This document shows, in pieces, positions 45,878 through 53,925 of a stretch of 64,000 nt of DNA; the stretch's first letter is position 1; each line of letters opens with the position of its first letter. Origin of the DNA: a virus; IMG/VR virus record IMGVR_UViG_3300017971_002536, positions 62,001 to 126,000 of that record. The stretch is one strand, 5' to 3'. The translations under genes were made by a program, and so were the position numbers. The notes beneath the pieces are model-generated. The model did no database searches. It was not told the origin of the DNA and saw nothing but the letters and a program-made list of their open reading frames with translations.

Positions 45878-47154
45878 TCAAATTTACCCCACGTTACTAT
45901 TTCATCGTCACTCGTTAGCGCGTATCCTAAACTACCGGTGTCGGCGATAACTACAAACGCACTTCCACTTTGTTTTATTGTAAAAGCATCATGTTCCATA
46001 TATTGACCATTTATAAATACCAAAAAATCATCTTCGTCAGTTGGAGTCATTGTAGATGTACTCGGTAAATCAGATGGAATTGACGCTGTGTATACATTTG
46101 GATAAGTTACTATTGATTCTCCTACACTTGAACTCACCACCGTTGATCCCACCGTTGTAAATGATGAATATACTGCTAATTTATTTTGGTAATTCACTTG
46201 ATGTTGTAATTTCAATATTTTAGCATCAACCATATCCGATATTGTTTGATTACCACTTACTGCTGGTTGTTTTCTTGACGAAACAATAATCTTTTCACAA
46301 AATGGATCAGGTTGTGTTACACTCAATACGTCTACTTCCGTTTCCGTATCTAAAATTATTTGTTGTGTTGTATACGTCTTTTGAGTTGTTATTAAGTCAT
46401 TCGCCTCTTCCGGAATCAAAAATCCTTGTATATCTAAAGTAAAATTAGACCTAACCATTCTACCCTTTTCCGTACTCAACTCCGTATTCATGTCAAAATT
46501 GTCGATCTTAGCTTTAAACTTAAACTTTTCATCGTCGCCCCAATAATCGCCCTCGGCGAACTGCATTTGCTCAACAATCTTGTTCATTTGGGTTACAAAC
46601 GATGTCCATATAATACACTCATACGTTATAATAACATAGTCCGGTACAACAATGTTATACATTTCATATGTTGGTTTTATATTATTTTTTAACGAAAATC
46701 TATCATACTTGTTATGTTCGTTTGACCACTTTTTAGGAAAATAATGAACTAAATTCCGGTCAACCTTGTCAATAGGTATATTATCATCACGACCTACATT
46801 TGTACGACGGTACATTACAATAGGTGCTATGATCTTCCCTTTACGATCACGTAAATAACCATCCTTTTGAGATGAAACCCACATCTCAGGATCGCCATAT
46901 TTGATCGGAACATCTATCAATATTCCATTCTCTAATACTCTCGGTTTTATTATATTTTTAAAGTAAAAAATTATCGCTTCATCAATGTCTTGTAAACCAA
47001 TGGAAATATCTTTAAATGTATCATCACTTCGTTTTATTTGTTCTTCGCGTTTTTCACGAGCGGGTTTACCAGAATACCTGAGTGTTCCGTCAAAATTTTC
47101 CCTTCTTGTTCTTGGCAAAGGTTTTTGTCTTTTAGGTGTGTTACTAATAGCCAT
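45874..47154 (-). CDS. 15: Tail terminator/sheath-stabiliser (gp15-like), long copy
   Basis: A 426-residue protein. Residues about 50-275 carry the gp15 pattern: IDEAIIFYFKNIIKPRV, DVPIKYGDPEMWVSSQKDG, then ITYECIIWTSFVTQMNKIVE, EQMQFAEGDYWGD, and FTLDIQGFLIPEEANDLITT. gp15 caps the finished tail and connects it to the neck. Residues about 275-426 are an extension absent from the sister copy, containing SVGESIVTYPNVYTASIPSD and FLVFINGQYMEHDAFTIKQS, a beta-rich module common in fibre/neck proteins. The first about 45 residues are basic (KRQKPLPRTRREN). It overlaps the sister gene by one base (TAATG). Confidence 0.65.
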   Translation of the reverse strand: MAISNTPKRQKPLPRTRRENFDGTLRYSGKPAREKREEQIKRSDDTFKDISIGLQDIDEAIIFYFKNIIKPRVLENGILIDVPIKYGDPEMWVSSQKDGYLRDRKGKIIAPIVMYRRTNVGRDDNIPIDKVDRNLVHYFPKKWSNEHNKYDRFSLKNNIKPTYEMYNIVVPDYVIITYECIIWTSFVTQMNKIVEQMQFAEGDYWGDDEKFKFKAKIDNFDMNTELSTEKGRMVRSNFTLDIQGFLIPEEANDLITTQKTYTTQQIILDTETEVDVLSVTQPDPFCEKIIVSSRKQPAVSGNQTISDMVDAKILKLQHQVNYQNKLAVYSSFTTVGSTVVSSSVGESIVTYPNVYTASIPSDLPSTSTMTPTDEDDFLVFINGQYMEHDAFTIKQSGSAFVVIADTGSLGYALTSDDEIVTWGKFE

Positions 47155-47999
47155 TATTTCATATCCTCAGCACTTACAACAGTTTCTACTCCAAGAACTA
47201 CTTGTTGTTTTGTTCGTGTCTTTTGTGTCGTTACTAAATCGTCATATGTTTCCGGTATCAAGAATCCATTTATCAATAATGTAAAGTTTGACCTTACTAA
47301 TCGACCTTTCTCCGTATTCACATCTACATTTTGATCAAATGAATCTATCTTTGACCTAAATTTATATTTGTTTTTGTCGCCCCAATAGGCGCCTTCACTG
47401 TATACAAGCTGTTCCACTATCGAATTCATTTGGGTTACAAATGATGTCCAAATTATACTCTCATATGTCACAGTTATATAGTCAGGTTGGATCACGGTGA
47501 AAACCTCATATTCCTTTTTCCTGTCTATACCGGTCAATAACGAAAATCGATCATATGAATTTTTCTTAGACCACTTTTTAGGAAATTGGTGTACTATATT
47601 CCTATCCGTTTTGTCCACGGGCATCCCGTCGTCACGAGCAATGTTCGTCCTACGTACCATTATGATTGGCGAAATCATTTTACCCTTCTTGTCTCGTACA
47701 TACCCATCCTTTTGTGTCGCTCGCCATAACTCCGGATCGCCGTACTTCACCGGTACGTCAATGATTTCTTCATTCTCAATGACAGTTGGTTTTATGACAT
47801 TCTTGAAATAAAATAGGATCGCCTCGTCAATGTCTTGAAGTTTTATGGATACATTTTTGAATGTATCATCACTTCTCTTGACTTGTTCTTCTCTTCGGTG
47901 GGGCACAGGTGGATTGTCTATGTCTTTGTGATATTCGTGCTCGCCCAAACGAGTCTTGACTAAAGGATTTTGTCTTTTTGGAGTTTTATCAATCGCCAT
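47154..47999 (-). CDS. 15: Tail terminator/sheath-stabiliser (gp15-like), short copy
   Basis: A 281-residue protein, close to the length of T4 gp15 (272). Recognisable segments are IDEAILFYFKNVIKPTV, DVPVKYGDPELWRATQKDG, a RRTNIARDDGMPVDKTDRN block, ITVTYESIIWTSFVTQMNSI, and RSNFTLLINGFLIPETYDDL. T4 gp15 has matching YE-IxTxxxxxxxxIVEQ and NGW-Y-P segments. It is followed without a gap by a longer paralogue, so the gene was duplicated. gp15 ends the tail and stabilises the sheath. One copy may be specialised. Confidence 0.65.
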   Translation of the reverse strand: MAIDKTPKRQNPLVKTRLGEHEYHKDIDNPPVPHRREEQVKRSDDTFKNVSIKLQDIDEAILFYFKNVIKPTVIENEEIIDVPVKYGDPELWRATQKDGYVRDKKGKMISPIIMVRRTNIARDDGMPVDKTDRNIVHQFPKKWSKKNSYDRFSLLTGIDRKKEYEVFTVIQPDYITVTYESIIWTSFVTQMNSIVEQLVYSEGAYWGDKNKYKFRSKIDSFDQNVDVNTEKGRLVRSNFTLLINGFLIPETYDDLVTTQKTRTKQQVVLGVETVVSAEDMK

Positions 48000-48011
48000 G
48001 TTGTCTCTCCA

Positions 48012-48494
48012 TTATATTCTTTCATTCCTGTCACCTACCCTTACATTCTCAATTTGTAATTTGTCTCGTTGAGTCATTGCAGCGGTAGCAACGATGGAAA
48101 AGTTTTTATATACTTGTCCACCAATGAGTTGATTTTCTACTACGGTGTTAATCTCAAAATACGCTTCATTAAACTCAACAATGTCGCCGGTTTCAGGATA
48201 AAATCCCCTATCAGCTATCATTTCACGATGAAATGCTAATGTTATTGATTGATCGACAACAGGACCAAATCCTTCAGTTGAATCAGTTGTTTGATCTTCA
48301 CGGGAAATTAAACAGCCAATTTGAATACCTTTCGTGTATGTCTTTGTGACTGATTCACCGTATATATTATCTTCACTTTCTGTACTAATCTTATATACTA
48401 TAACGGGAGTTTGGATAATCCTATTCAATAGTTCATTACTATAAGAATTAAATAATTTTATATCCCGCCTACGATTGAATAATGGTTTTACCAT
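48012..48494 (-). CDS. Neck protein (T4 gp14-like)
   Basis: A 160-residue protein with DIKLFNSYSNELLNRIIQTP, VIVYKISTESEDNIYGE, LAFHREMIADRGFYPETGD and IVEFNEAYFEINTVVENQ. In T4-like phages gp14 has the same order: an N-terminal helix with a tyrosine/isoleucine strand, a central domain, then 'P.xGDxIxxxxxxxFEIxxV'. gp14 is needed to finish the DNA-filled head before tail joining. This copy is shorter than T4 gp14 (256), lacking a C-terminal part. It lies directly after the gp13-like gene, the same neighbour order as T4. Confidence 0.55.
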   Translation of the reverse strand: MVKPLFNRRRDIKLFNSYSNELLNRIIQTPVIVYKISTESEDNIYGESVTKTYTKGIQIGCLISREDQTTDSTEGFGPVVDQSITLAFHREMIADRGFYPETGDIVEFNEAYFEINTVVENQLIGGQVYKNFSIVATAAMTQRDKLQIENVRVGDRNERI

Positions 48495-48513
48495 TCTAAT
48501 CTCCCTTTAAAAA

Positions 48514-49716
48514 TTAAGCAACATATATACCATGTTCAAACGGAACATTCTTTAAACTACTTATCATGGCTTCCTCTTGAGCCGTCTTTTTCTCCCACTG
48601 GCTTTGCATACTTGCATCTTCTAATGTCTCGCGAAGTTGTGTAATTAAAGCTTCTTTTTCAGTTTGTGCTTCACTTCTCATTGTTTCACCATCAAGTGTT
48701 ACCTCAGCATTTGGAATAGGAATTTGTTGATACTTTGACCTAATCATACCTAATGTCTCTTTAGCACAAGCAAGTGCGTATGTCCTAATCCATTGTAAAC
48801 CAGGTTGATTCAAACTACTATAAGGCATATCTTGATAACCAATATTTGAAAAGTCGCCTTGTGTTTGTGATCCGGTTGATTGTGAATATTCTTCCTCACT
48901 TGATCCACTTGGCGTTTGAATAACGTTATTATCTCTATCCTCAACAAAAATATATTCAAACCATAAATTGAATGTAGATGTCGGTCTTGGAAATAATCTT
49001 AGTTGATTGTTGACTATCTCAAATGAATACGCTGAACGTCTTATTTGATCATTTAATTCAACACTTTGTACCCTCAATAAATCTTCATAAATAGGAAATA
49101 AAACATATTCAATAGCTGGTTGCCATCCGCCCCAACCGAATTCATCCATCAAATTGTTTCTCGCCAGTCCGGTCTCTACAAATGGATCATAATAACGAGA
49201 TACCGCTGGGCGACCTTCATGAAATACCCTCTTGATTTCTATCGCTTTTCCATCAACATTGTCAGCAGCCCATTGATTCAAATCGTAATTTTGACCTTGT
49301 GCTTGCGATACTTCAACAGATCCTTTTCGCCAGGTTATGTTTCCACCCGCTCCAGCTTCAGCACCATACTCGTGTGCTAATCTGATGATTTGATTTAATC
49401 CGGTAGATGTTATATTCTTTTGAGTTAGATTTACGTTTTTATCCAACCCTTGAGCAGCTAACCTGTTTTCTCGTATGTTGAATTGATTGACCTGGTTCGC
49501 GAAGTCACTTACCGCTTGTTCGTATGCTGCATAAAAATTGTAGTCCGTCATTTCGATTTCTACAACAGGAAATCCTAATCTACGAGCCGACCACTTGGCG
49601 AAATTTGGCGCGTCCTCTTGAAACTTTGGATCATTGTCATACAATCCAAAAGGTGTACTACCTGATACCGCTCCGGGAGTATCTTCCCATACTGGAGCTT
49701 CTTCAAATACTGCCAT
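48514..49716 (-). CDS. 13: Neck protein (T4 gp13-like)
   Basis: A 400-residue protein. Conserved segments are KWSARRLGFPVVEIEMTD, YNFYAAYEQAVSDFANQVNQ, AIEYVLFPIYEDLLRVQSVE and LNDQIRRSAYSFEI. Near the C-terminus QWIRTYALACAKETLGMIRS and IPIPNAEVTLDG are characteristic of the gp13-type head-completion proteins of cyanophage-like T4 relatives. gp13 and gp14 form the neck ring under the portal. It has its own late promoter at 49751 on the minus strand. AGGAG lies before the ATG. Confidence 0.7.
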   Translation of the reverse strand: MAVFEEAPVWEDTPGAVSGSTPFGLYDNDPKFQEDAPNFAKWSARRLGFPVVEIEMTDYNFYAAYEQAVSDFANQVNQFNIRENRLAAQGLDKNVNLTQKNITSTGLNQIIRLAHEYGAEAGAGGNITWRKGSVEVSQAQGQNYDLNQWAADNVDGKAIEIKRVFHEGRPAVSRYYDPFVETGLARNNLMDEFGWGGWQPAIEYVLFPIYEDLLRVQSVELNDQIRRSAYSFEIVNNQLRLFPRPTSTFNLWFEYIFVEDRDNNVIQTPSGSSEEEYSQSTGSQTQGDFSNIGYQDMPYSSLNQPGLQWIRTYALACAKETLGMIRSKYQQIPIPNAEVTLDGETMRSEAQTEKEALITQLRETLEDASMQSQWEKKTAQEEAMISSLKNVPFEHGIYVA

Positions 49717-49750
49717 TTATCCTCTCCTATAATGAATGTTTCTTTACACA

Positions 49751-49760
49751 TATAAATATA
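49751..49760 (-). promoter_or_regulatory. Late-type promoter of neck operon
   Basis: TATATTTATA on the minus strand, preceded by CTAATCTTT. It lies 35 bases upstream of the gp13-like ATG and back to back with the plus-strand promoter at 49867. Confidence 0.6.
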
Positions 49761-49866
49761 AAAGATTAGGAAAATTAGGTAAGTTGTAAGGTGTGTATTT
49801 TTTAAGCTGTTCCCTGACCCCGTTAGTAGTTTTACTATCTTCGGACAATAAAGTTCCCAACTTTTT

Positions 49867-49876
49867 TATATTTATA
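49867..49876 (+). promoter_or_regulatory. Late-type promoter, plus strand
   Basis: TATATTTATA read on the plus strand, 21 bases before the ATG of the only plus-strand gene. It shows that TATATTTATA, not its complement TATAAATATA, is the direction of transcription. A run of T precedes it. Confidence 0.65.
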
Positions 49877-49896
49877 TATACTAACGGAGAAATAAT

Positions 49897-50211
49897 ATGA
49901 GTTATATTTATCTAATAAAATGTGAAGTAGATGAAACTATATTGTATAAAATAGGATATTCTAAAGATGTGAAAAGACGATTGAAAGAGTTAAAAACAAG
50001 TAATCCTAACCCTCTTGAGATTGTCGCCACTTTCGAAACTAAACATAATCGAAAACTTGAAACATCATTCCATAACTATTATAAACATAAAAATGTCAAT
50101 GGTGAATGGTTTTCACTATCATCAAATGAAGTCGAAAGATTTTTGGAAAATTGTCGCCAAATGGAAAGAAATTTTGATATAATGGTGAAAATGGGAAATC
50201 CTTTTGTGTAA
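49897..50211 (+). CDS. GIY-YIG-type protein (T5orf172/MUG113-like), only plus-strand gene
   Basis: A 104-residue protein. It shows the GIY-YIG elements in short form: SYIYLIKCE at the start, YKIGYSKDVKRRLKELKTSN with the conserved Arg, ETSFHNYYK for the late Glu, and NGEWFSLSS typical of T5orf172/MUG113 proteins. Such domains are nucleases or inactivated DNA-binding relatives, often in mobile or homing genes of phages. It has its own promoter (49867) and ribosome site CGGAGA. A two-way terminator follows (50221-50236). It lies opposite to all its neighbours, between gp13 and the capsid region, which fits a transferred or homing gene. Stand-alone, not within an intron. Confidence 0.75.
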   Translation: MSYIYLIKCEVDETILYKIGYSKDVKRRLKELKTSNPNPLEIVATFETKHNRKLETSFHNYYKHKNVNGEWFSLSSNEVERFLENCRQMERNFDIMVKMGNPFV

Positions 50212-50220
50212 AATAAAAAA

Positions 50221-50236
50221 CCCGACCGAAGTCGGG
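50221..50236. terminator. Bidirectional terminator between converging genes
   Basis: CCCGAC-CGAA-GTCGGG, followed by TTCTTTAAAA on plus and by TTTTTTATTTT on minus. It serves the plus-strand GIY-YIG gene and the minus-strand gene ending at 50255. Confidence 0.85.
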
Positions 50237-50254
50237 TTCTTTAAAAATTAAATA

Positions 50255-50863
50255 TTAACCTGCATCATCGAAAAATTCAAATGATATTGATGTGGTTAAA
50301 TAACTAAATGCTCTATCTTGACTTCTATCTCCACTAAAAGTATTATATACTATACATTTATATGTATAGAAATTCATACTTTGTAATCCCCAACTTGAAG
50401 ATACCGTTAATATCGGATTATCCGAATACACAGAATGAATCACCGTTGAACCATTTTTAATTTCATGTTTATATTTAACGGCTTCATTTTTCCAAGAAGA
50501 TGAAATTGCATTAACACTTAAAGTTTGACCAATTTGACGCATAATACCATTAGATTGTTGTATAGAAGATTGATACGTTGCTTTCCCAACCTCAATAGCA
50601 AATTCATTTAAAATCGTTGTACCTGCACTATCAGTTACTCTACAAAAATTTAAACCACCTTGAAAACAATAATCTTTTAATTCGTCCGGTACATTAAGAT
50701 TTGTTGAACTTATTTCACCAATTTGTAAAGAAAATCCAGGATCCCTAAAAATTTTTAGTTTAATACTTCCAAATATTAAATTCCAAATCTCAGGAATATC
50801 AGTATCATTTAAAACTTTATCATGTACTTGAGTAAATGTGTTGGCCCCAGAAAATATTTTCAT
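50255..50863 (-). CDS. Unknown protein near capsid cluster
   Basis: A 202-residue protein from ATG 50863 (TAGGAGAAATTTA before it). The longer frame from 50917 lacks a ribosome site and would begin with a hydrophobic Tyr/Ile stretch across the promoter. The sequence is beta-rich: IWNLIFGSIKLKIFRDPGFS, EFAIEVGKATYQSSIQQSNG, TLSVNAISSSWKNEAV and MNFYTYKCIVYNTFSGDR. No signal peptide remains with the corrected start. It may be a capsid decoration or neck accessory protein by location, but I recognise no family. Confidence 0.6.
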   Translation of the reverse strand: MKIFSGANTFTQVHDKVLNDTDIPEIWNLIFGSIKLKIFRDPGFSLQIGEISSTNLNVPDELKDYCFQGGLNFCRVTDSAGTTILNEFAIEVGKATYQSSIQQSNGIMRQIGQTLSVNAISSSWKNEAVKYKHEIKNGSTVIHSVYSDNPILTVSSSWGLQSMNFYTYKCIVYNTFSGDRSQDRAFSYLTTSISFEFFDDAG

Positions 50864-50893
50864 TAAATTTCTCCTAATTAAAATTATATTATA

Positions 50894-50903
50894 ATAAAAT
50901 ATA
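50894..50903 (-). promoter_or_regulatory. Candidate promoter
   Basis: TATATTTTAT on the minus strand with GGTTCT directly upstream. It is one or two bases off the common element. Position (31 bases before ATG 50863) and the following of a terminator (50976-50999) support it. Confidence 0.45.
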
Positions 50904-50975
50904 AGAACCTTTTCCACCTATAAGTATTGATATATATGTAAATAAAACAACAATATATACATATAAGCCAAAAAA

Positions 50976-50999
50976 CCCGACTCAAATTAATGAGTCGGG
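50976..50999 (-). terminator. Terminator of cassette 2 (duplicate of that at 11027)
   Basis: The hairpin CCCGACTCA/TGAGTCGGG is followed by six T on the minus strand. The 30 bases 50970-50999 equal 11021-11050. Confidence 0.9.
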
Positions 51000-51022
51000 C
51001 TTAGTTTTAAATTCTCCTTGTT

Positions 51023-51355
51023 TTATAAAGATTCTCCATTAAAAGTAATACCAAAATTCAAATCATCACTATGACTTAATTCTTCGGGCATTTCCAATCC
51101 ATCATCCTTGACAGATTTTTCGAATAAAAACCATTCGTGATATAAACCACTACCATAAAGTATTCTACTTACATTGTGTGACCCAAATATGTTCGGTCTA
51201 TCAACCATGTATCGTATGACCGCATATTTCTTCGCACTCAGTATACCCTTTTCACCGGATTCAAAATTCGCTATTGATGCGTAATCTTTAACTAAAACAG
51301 TTCCGTCACCATTTCCGGTATCTACAAGTTCAAAATCTAAAAATTTAATTCTCAT
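51023..51355 (-). CDS. Small unknown protein (cassette 2)
   Basis: A 110-residue acidic protein from ATG 51355, chosen for AAGGAAAAAGTT before it. The frame from 51385 overlaps the upstream gene. It has strands IKFLDFELVDTGNGDGTVLV, IANFESGEKGILSAKKYAVI and RILYGSGLYHEWFLFE. No family recognised. Second gene of cassette 2; composition resembles early, host-directed phage proteins rather than structural ones. Confidence 0.65.
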   Translation of the reverse strand: MRIKFLDFELVDTGNGDGTVLVKDYASIANFESGEKGILSAKKYAVIRYMVDRPNIFGSHNVSRILYGSGLYHEWFLFEKSVKDDGLEMPEELSHSDDLNFGITFNGESL

Positions 51356-51371
51356 AACTTTTTCCTTTATT

Positions 51372-52055
51372 TTAAGAAAGTTCACTTTTTACATAATTCT
51401 CAAACCATTTTTCCCATTCTTCATTTACTTCATAATAACGAGTATCAAGTGAATCCCATTCAGAAGTATTATAAGGATGTCCATAATTTTCATTATAATT
51501 TTCTTCAGTACCAGATCCATCACAATTTGAACAAGTTACATATTCATCATTTTCAGGATCATCATAATCAGCCATTTCACCAGATCCACCACACTCATAA
51601 CAATAATCTTCAGTATATTCTTCGTCGTCTATTTCAACTTTAAAATCTTTCACAACATTATAAACTTTTTCAGTCAGATCATTGACACCTGGCAAAGCAA
51701 ATTCATTCATTAATTCAGCTATTTCTTCGTGAAGAGCAATTTGTTCACCATGACTATGACCAAAACCACCTCTATAACTTCCATCGTCGTCGCGAGAAGC
51801 ATAACCATTATCGTAATACTGCATATGTCCACCATTACAAACTTGTTGGTTGAACTTTCCAAGTAAAATGACCATAACGGCGAAGTCACCATACTTTTCT
51901 CTTGTCCATTCAATCATCGAAGTATAAGAATTTACTTCTTTATTTTTATCATCTTGCCATTCGTTATAGGCTAAATCAAGTATCGTTTGCCAGTAACCAT
52001 CTTCTTTATTAAAGTTTTCTTTTACGTCTTTTGAAAGTTTTTCTAACTTAGTCAT
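51372..52055 (-). CDS. DUF4375/DMP19-like protein with zinc-ribbon insertion (cassette 2)
   Basis: A 227-residue acidic protein from ATG 52055 (AAAGGAGTAAAGTT before it); a frame from 52130 would start within the promoter. The N-terminal half has ILLGKFNQQVCNGGHMQYYD and NGYA, the hallmark of DUF4375 (DMP19-like) proteins, some of which are DNA-mimic proteins. The second half carries two CxxCxGxG motifs, CYECGGSG and CSNCDGSG, as in the DnaJ zinc centre, separated by an acidic loop. The strong negative charge is compatible with DNA mimicry. First gene of cassette 2. The mimic idea is inference. Confidence 0.65.
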   Translation of the reverse strand: MTKLEKLSKDVKENFNKEDGYWQTILDLAYNEWQDDKNKEVNSYTSMIEWTREKYGDFAVMVILLGKFNQQVCNGGHMQYYDNGYASRDDDGSYRGGFGHSHGEQIALHEEIAELMNEFALPGVNDLTEKVYNVVKDFKVEIDDEEYTEDYCYECGGSGEMADYDDPENDEYVTCSNCDGSGTEENYNENYGHPYNTSEWDSLDTRYYEVNEEWEKWFENYVKSELS

Positions 52056-52097
52056 AACTTTACTCCTTTTAAGGTTTTTTCTTTTCTCAATCAACAT

Positions 52098-52130
52098 TAT
52101 AAATATACGAAATTTCAGAGTAAATGTCAA
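52098..52130 (-). promoter_or_regulatory. Cassette-type promoter (TTGACA ... TATATTTATA)
   Basis: The minus strand has TTGACA (52125-52130), then 17 bases, then TATATTTATA (52098-52107). The whole block from CAGTTGAC onward is almost identical to 12097-12132, including CTCTGAAAT in the spacer. It drives cassette 2. Confidence 0.75.
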
Positions 52131-52170
52131 CTGTTTTCTGTTTTTTTTTCACTTTTTTTCAAAAAAAAAA

Positions 52171-52192
52171 CCCGACTACCGAAGTAGTCGGG
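52171..52192 (-). terminator. Terminator after major capsid gene
   Basis: CCCGACTAC-CGAA(G)-GTAGTCGGG hairpin followed by ten T on the minus strand. It lies 66 bases after the capsid stop. Confidence 0.9.
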
Positions 52193-52257
52193 CTTTCATC
52201 AGCGTTTAAATTAAGAATTTAACAGCTTATTGTTAATCTTTATTCTAAGAATTCAGA

Positions 52258-53895
52258 TTAAACTTGATCAATATGACCCACATATATCTTCCCGTAAAAT
52301 TCTGGCCTTACGATTTTCTTCGCGTAACGAGTCATAACGCCTCTGCGAGGAGTAAAATTATCAGGATCATAAATCAATGGAGTCATAATAAGTGGAATGT
52401 AAGGTGAATACACAGCACCAGTTTCCAAGAAATTACTTCCTCTAAATCCGACCAAAGCGATATTTTCAGTAAGGTAAGGATTTTTGTAAACGGTGAAACG
52501 TGAATTCAACATACCAACTTTTTGTACACCCATTGCGAATGATTGTTGGTTTCCATCAGTATCAGCAGCATATCCAGGAATAGATTCAATAACGGTAGCA
52601 ACGTCAGGACTAACAACGATGAAGTTAGCTCCACCGCGAAGTGTTAATTGATGAATTTTGTTACTTACTTTTTGAATCTTATTTCCAAGAGTTTGATACC
52701 ATTCATTCTTTGTACCAGTATGAGAACCAGCATCATAGAAATTGGTTTTACCATTGTTAATTTCATATCCAGGAAGAGCTGACCAGTAATCAGTAGTAAT
52801 AGCGTTAGAAATAAGCATGTCAAGGATTTCTAAGTCAATTTCCATTCCAATATATTCACTCAAGAGAGCAGTTAACTCAGCTTCAGCGTCAATAGAGTGA
52901 TATGCGTTCAAGTCTTGAGCCAATTCAGGAGTCCAAATAGCTTTCAACTTACGAGTTTTGGCGACGATAGGTTCTTGAGCAACCGACAAGTCGATTTCAG
53001 GAATATCAAGTTTAACAAGACTTCCAGACTCAGAAGTATCTTCGAAGTCACCACGAGTATCAGCAGTAGGTTGTTTGTGATAACGAATATCATATTCACT
53101 TGCTGAGAAGTTAGCGAATGCAGCAGCACTACCAGAAACGATCCATCTTACTGTAGCACCAACTTGAGTTGTGTAAGCAGACAAATAAGATTGAATACCA
53201 CTACCACTAACAGAAAAAGCACGAACACCTTCGACATCAAGGTCAGATAAGTTACCAGTGTTATATGAAAGAGCGAAAAGTGTACCGGCAGCCATAGAAG
53301 CACTAATATGACCATCGTCAAAACCAACATCAGCCCATGTGACAGAAGCAGTAGCGAAAGCGTCACCACTTGGAGTAGTATCAAGATCAGCAGTTCCGCC
53401 ATATCCATAATCATTAATTGAGTATCCGAAACGTCCACCACCGTAAAGACCACCAGTAGCTTCATCAGTCGTTCCAGGAGTTTTACCACCACCAGTTCCA
53501 CCAAAAACAGATTGATTTTGGGTAAAACCAGGTTGTGTACCACTACCATACTTAAAGTCAATGTAAAATACAAGACCGGATGGTAAGTTCATAGGTTGAA
53601 TCGATACGAATTCTTTAGCGGCAACTTCACCGAAAATTCTACGTACCAAAGGAAGAGCGACACCAGACCATTGTTCAGCACCACTACCACCAGTTTGAGA
53701 AACTTCGTCCAATAATTGGCGAGCTTGATTCTCTAATAGAATAGCCATTCCATAAATTTCATGTTCTTCGTTCATACCATCAAGAAGACCTGTTGGCTCC
53801 CATTTTTTCACGAGTCCACGAGTTTGCTCTAAAAGAGCATCATATGGATTTTGACCTTCCATTAATTTGTTTAAATTAAATAAGGTTTTACTCAT
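52258..53895 (-). CDS. 23: Major capsid protein (T4 gp23-like)
   Basis: A 545-residue protein. Key segments are KKWEPTGLLDG near residue 31, AILLENQARQLLDE around 51-64, GVALPLVRRIFGEVAAKEFV and SIQPMNLPSGLVFYI, the last being the gp23 hallmark (VQPMNxPTG in T4). Near the C-terminus VGHIDQV. The N-terminal about 64 residues are probably removed by the prohead protease: LLDE64 matches the (L/I)xE cleavage rule, and the site lies shortly before the conserved core, as in T4. GGAG ribosome site. It follows the scaffold gene by 30 bases. A strong terminator follows. Confidence 0.95.
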   Translation of the reverse strand: MSKTLFNLNKLMEGQNPYDALLEQTRGLVKKWEPTGLLDGMNEEHEIYGMAILLENQARQLLDEVSQTGGSGAEQWSGVALPLVRRIFGEVAAKEFVSIQPMNLPSGLVFYIDFKYGSGTQPGFTQNQSVFGGTGGGKTPGTTDEATGGLYGGGRFGYSINDYGYGGTADLDTTPSGDAFATASVTWADVGFDDGHISASMAAGTLFALSYNTGNLSDLDVEGVRAFSVSGSGIQSYLSAYTTQVGATVRWIVSGSAAAFANFSASEYDIRYHKQPTADTRGDFEDTSESGSLVKLDIPEIDLSVAQEPIVAKTRKLKAIWTPELAQDLNAYHSIDAEAELTALLSEYIGMEIDLEILDMLISNAITTDYWSALPGYEINNGKTNFYDAGSHTGTKNEWYQTLGNKIQKVSNKIHQLTLRGGANFIVVSPDVATVIESIPGYAADTDGNQQSFAMGVQKVGMLNSRFTVYKNPYLTENIALVGFRGSNFLETGAVYSPYIPLIMTPLIYDPDNFTPRRGVMTRYAKKIVRPEFYGKIYVGHIDQV

Positions 53896-53925
53896 TTTAT
53901 TTCTCCATAATCATTTTAATTATCA

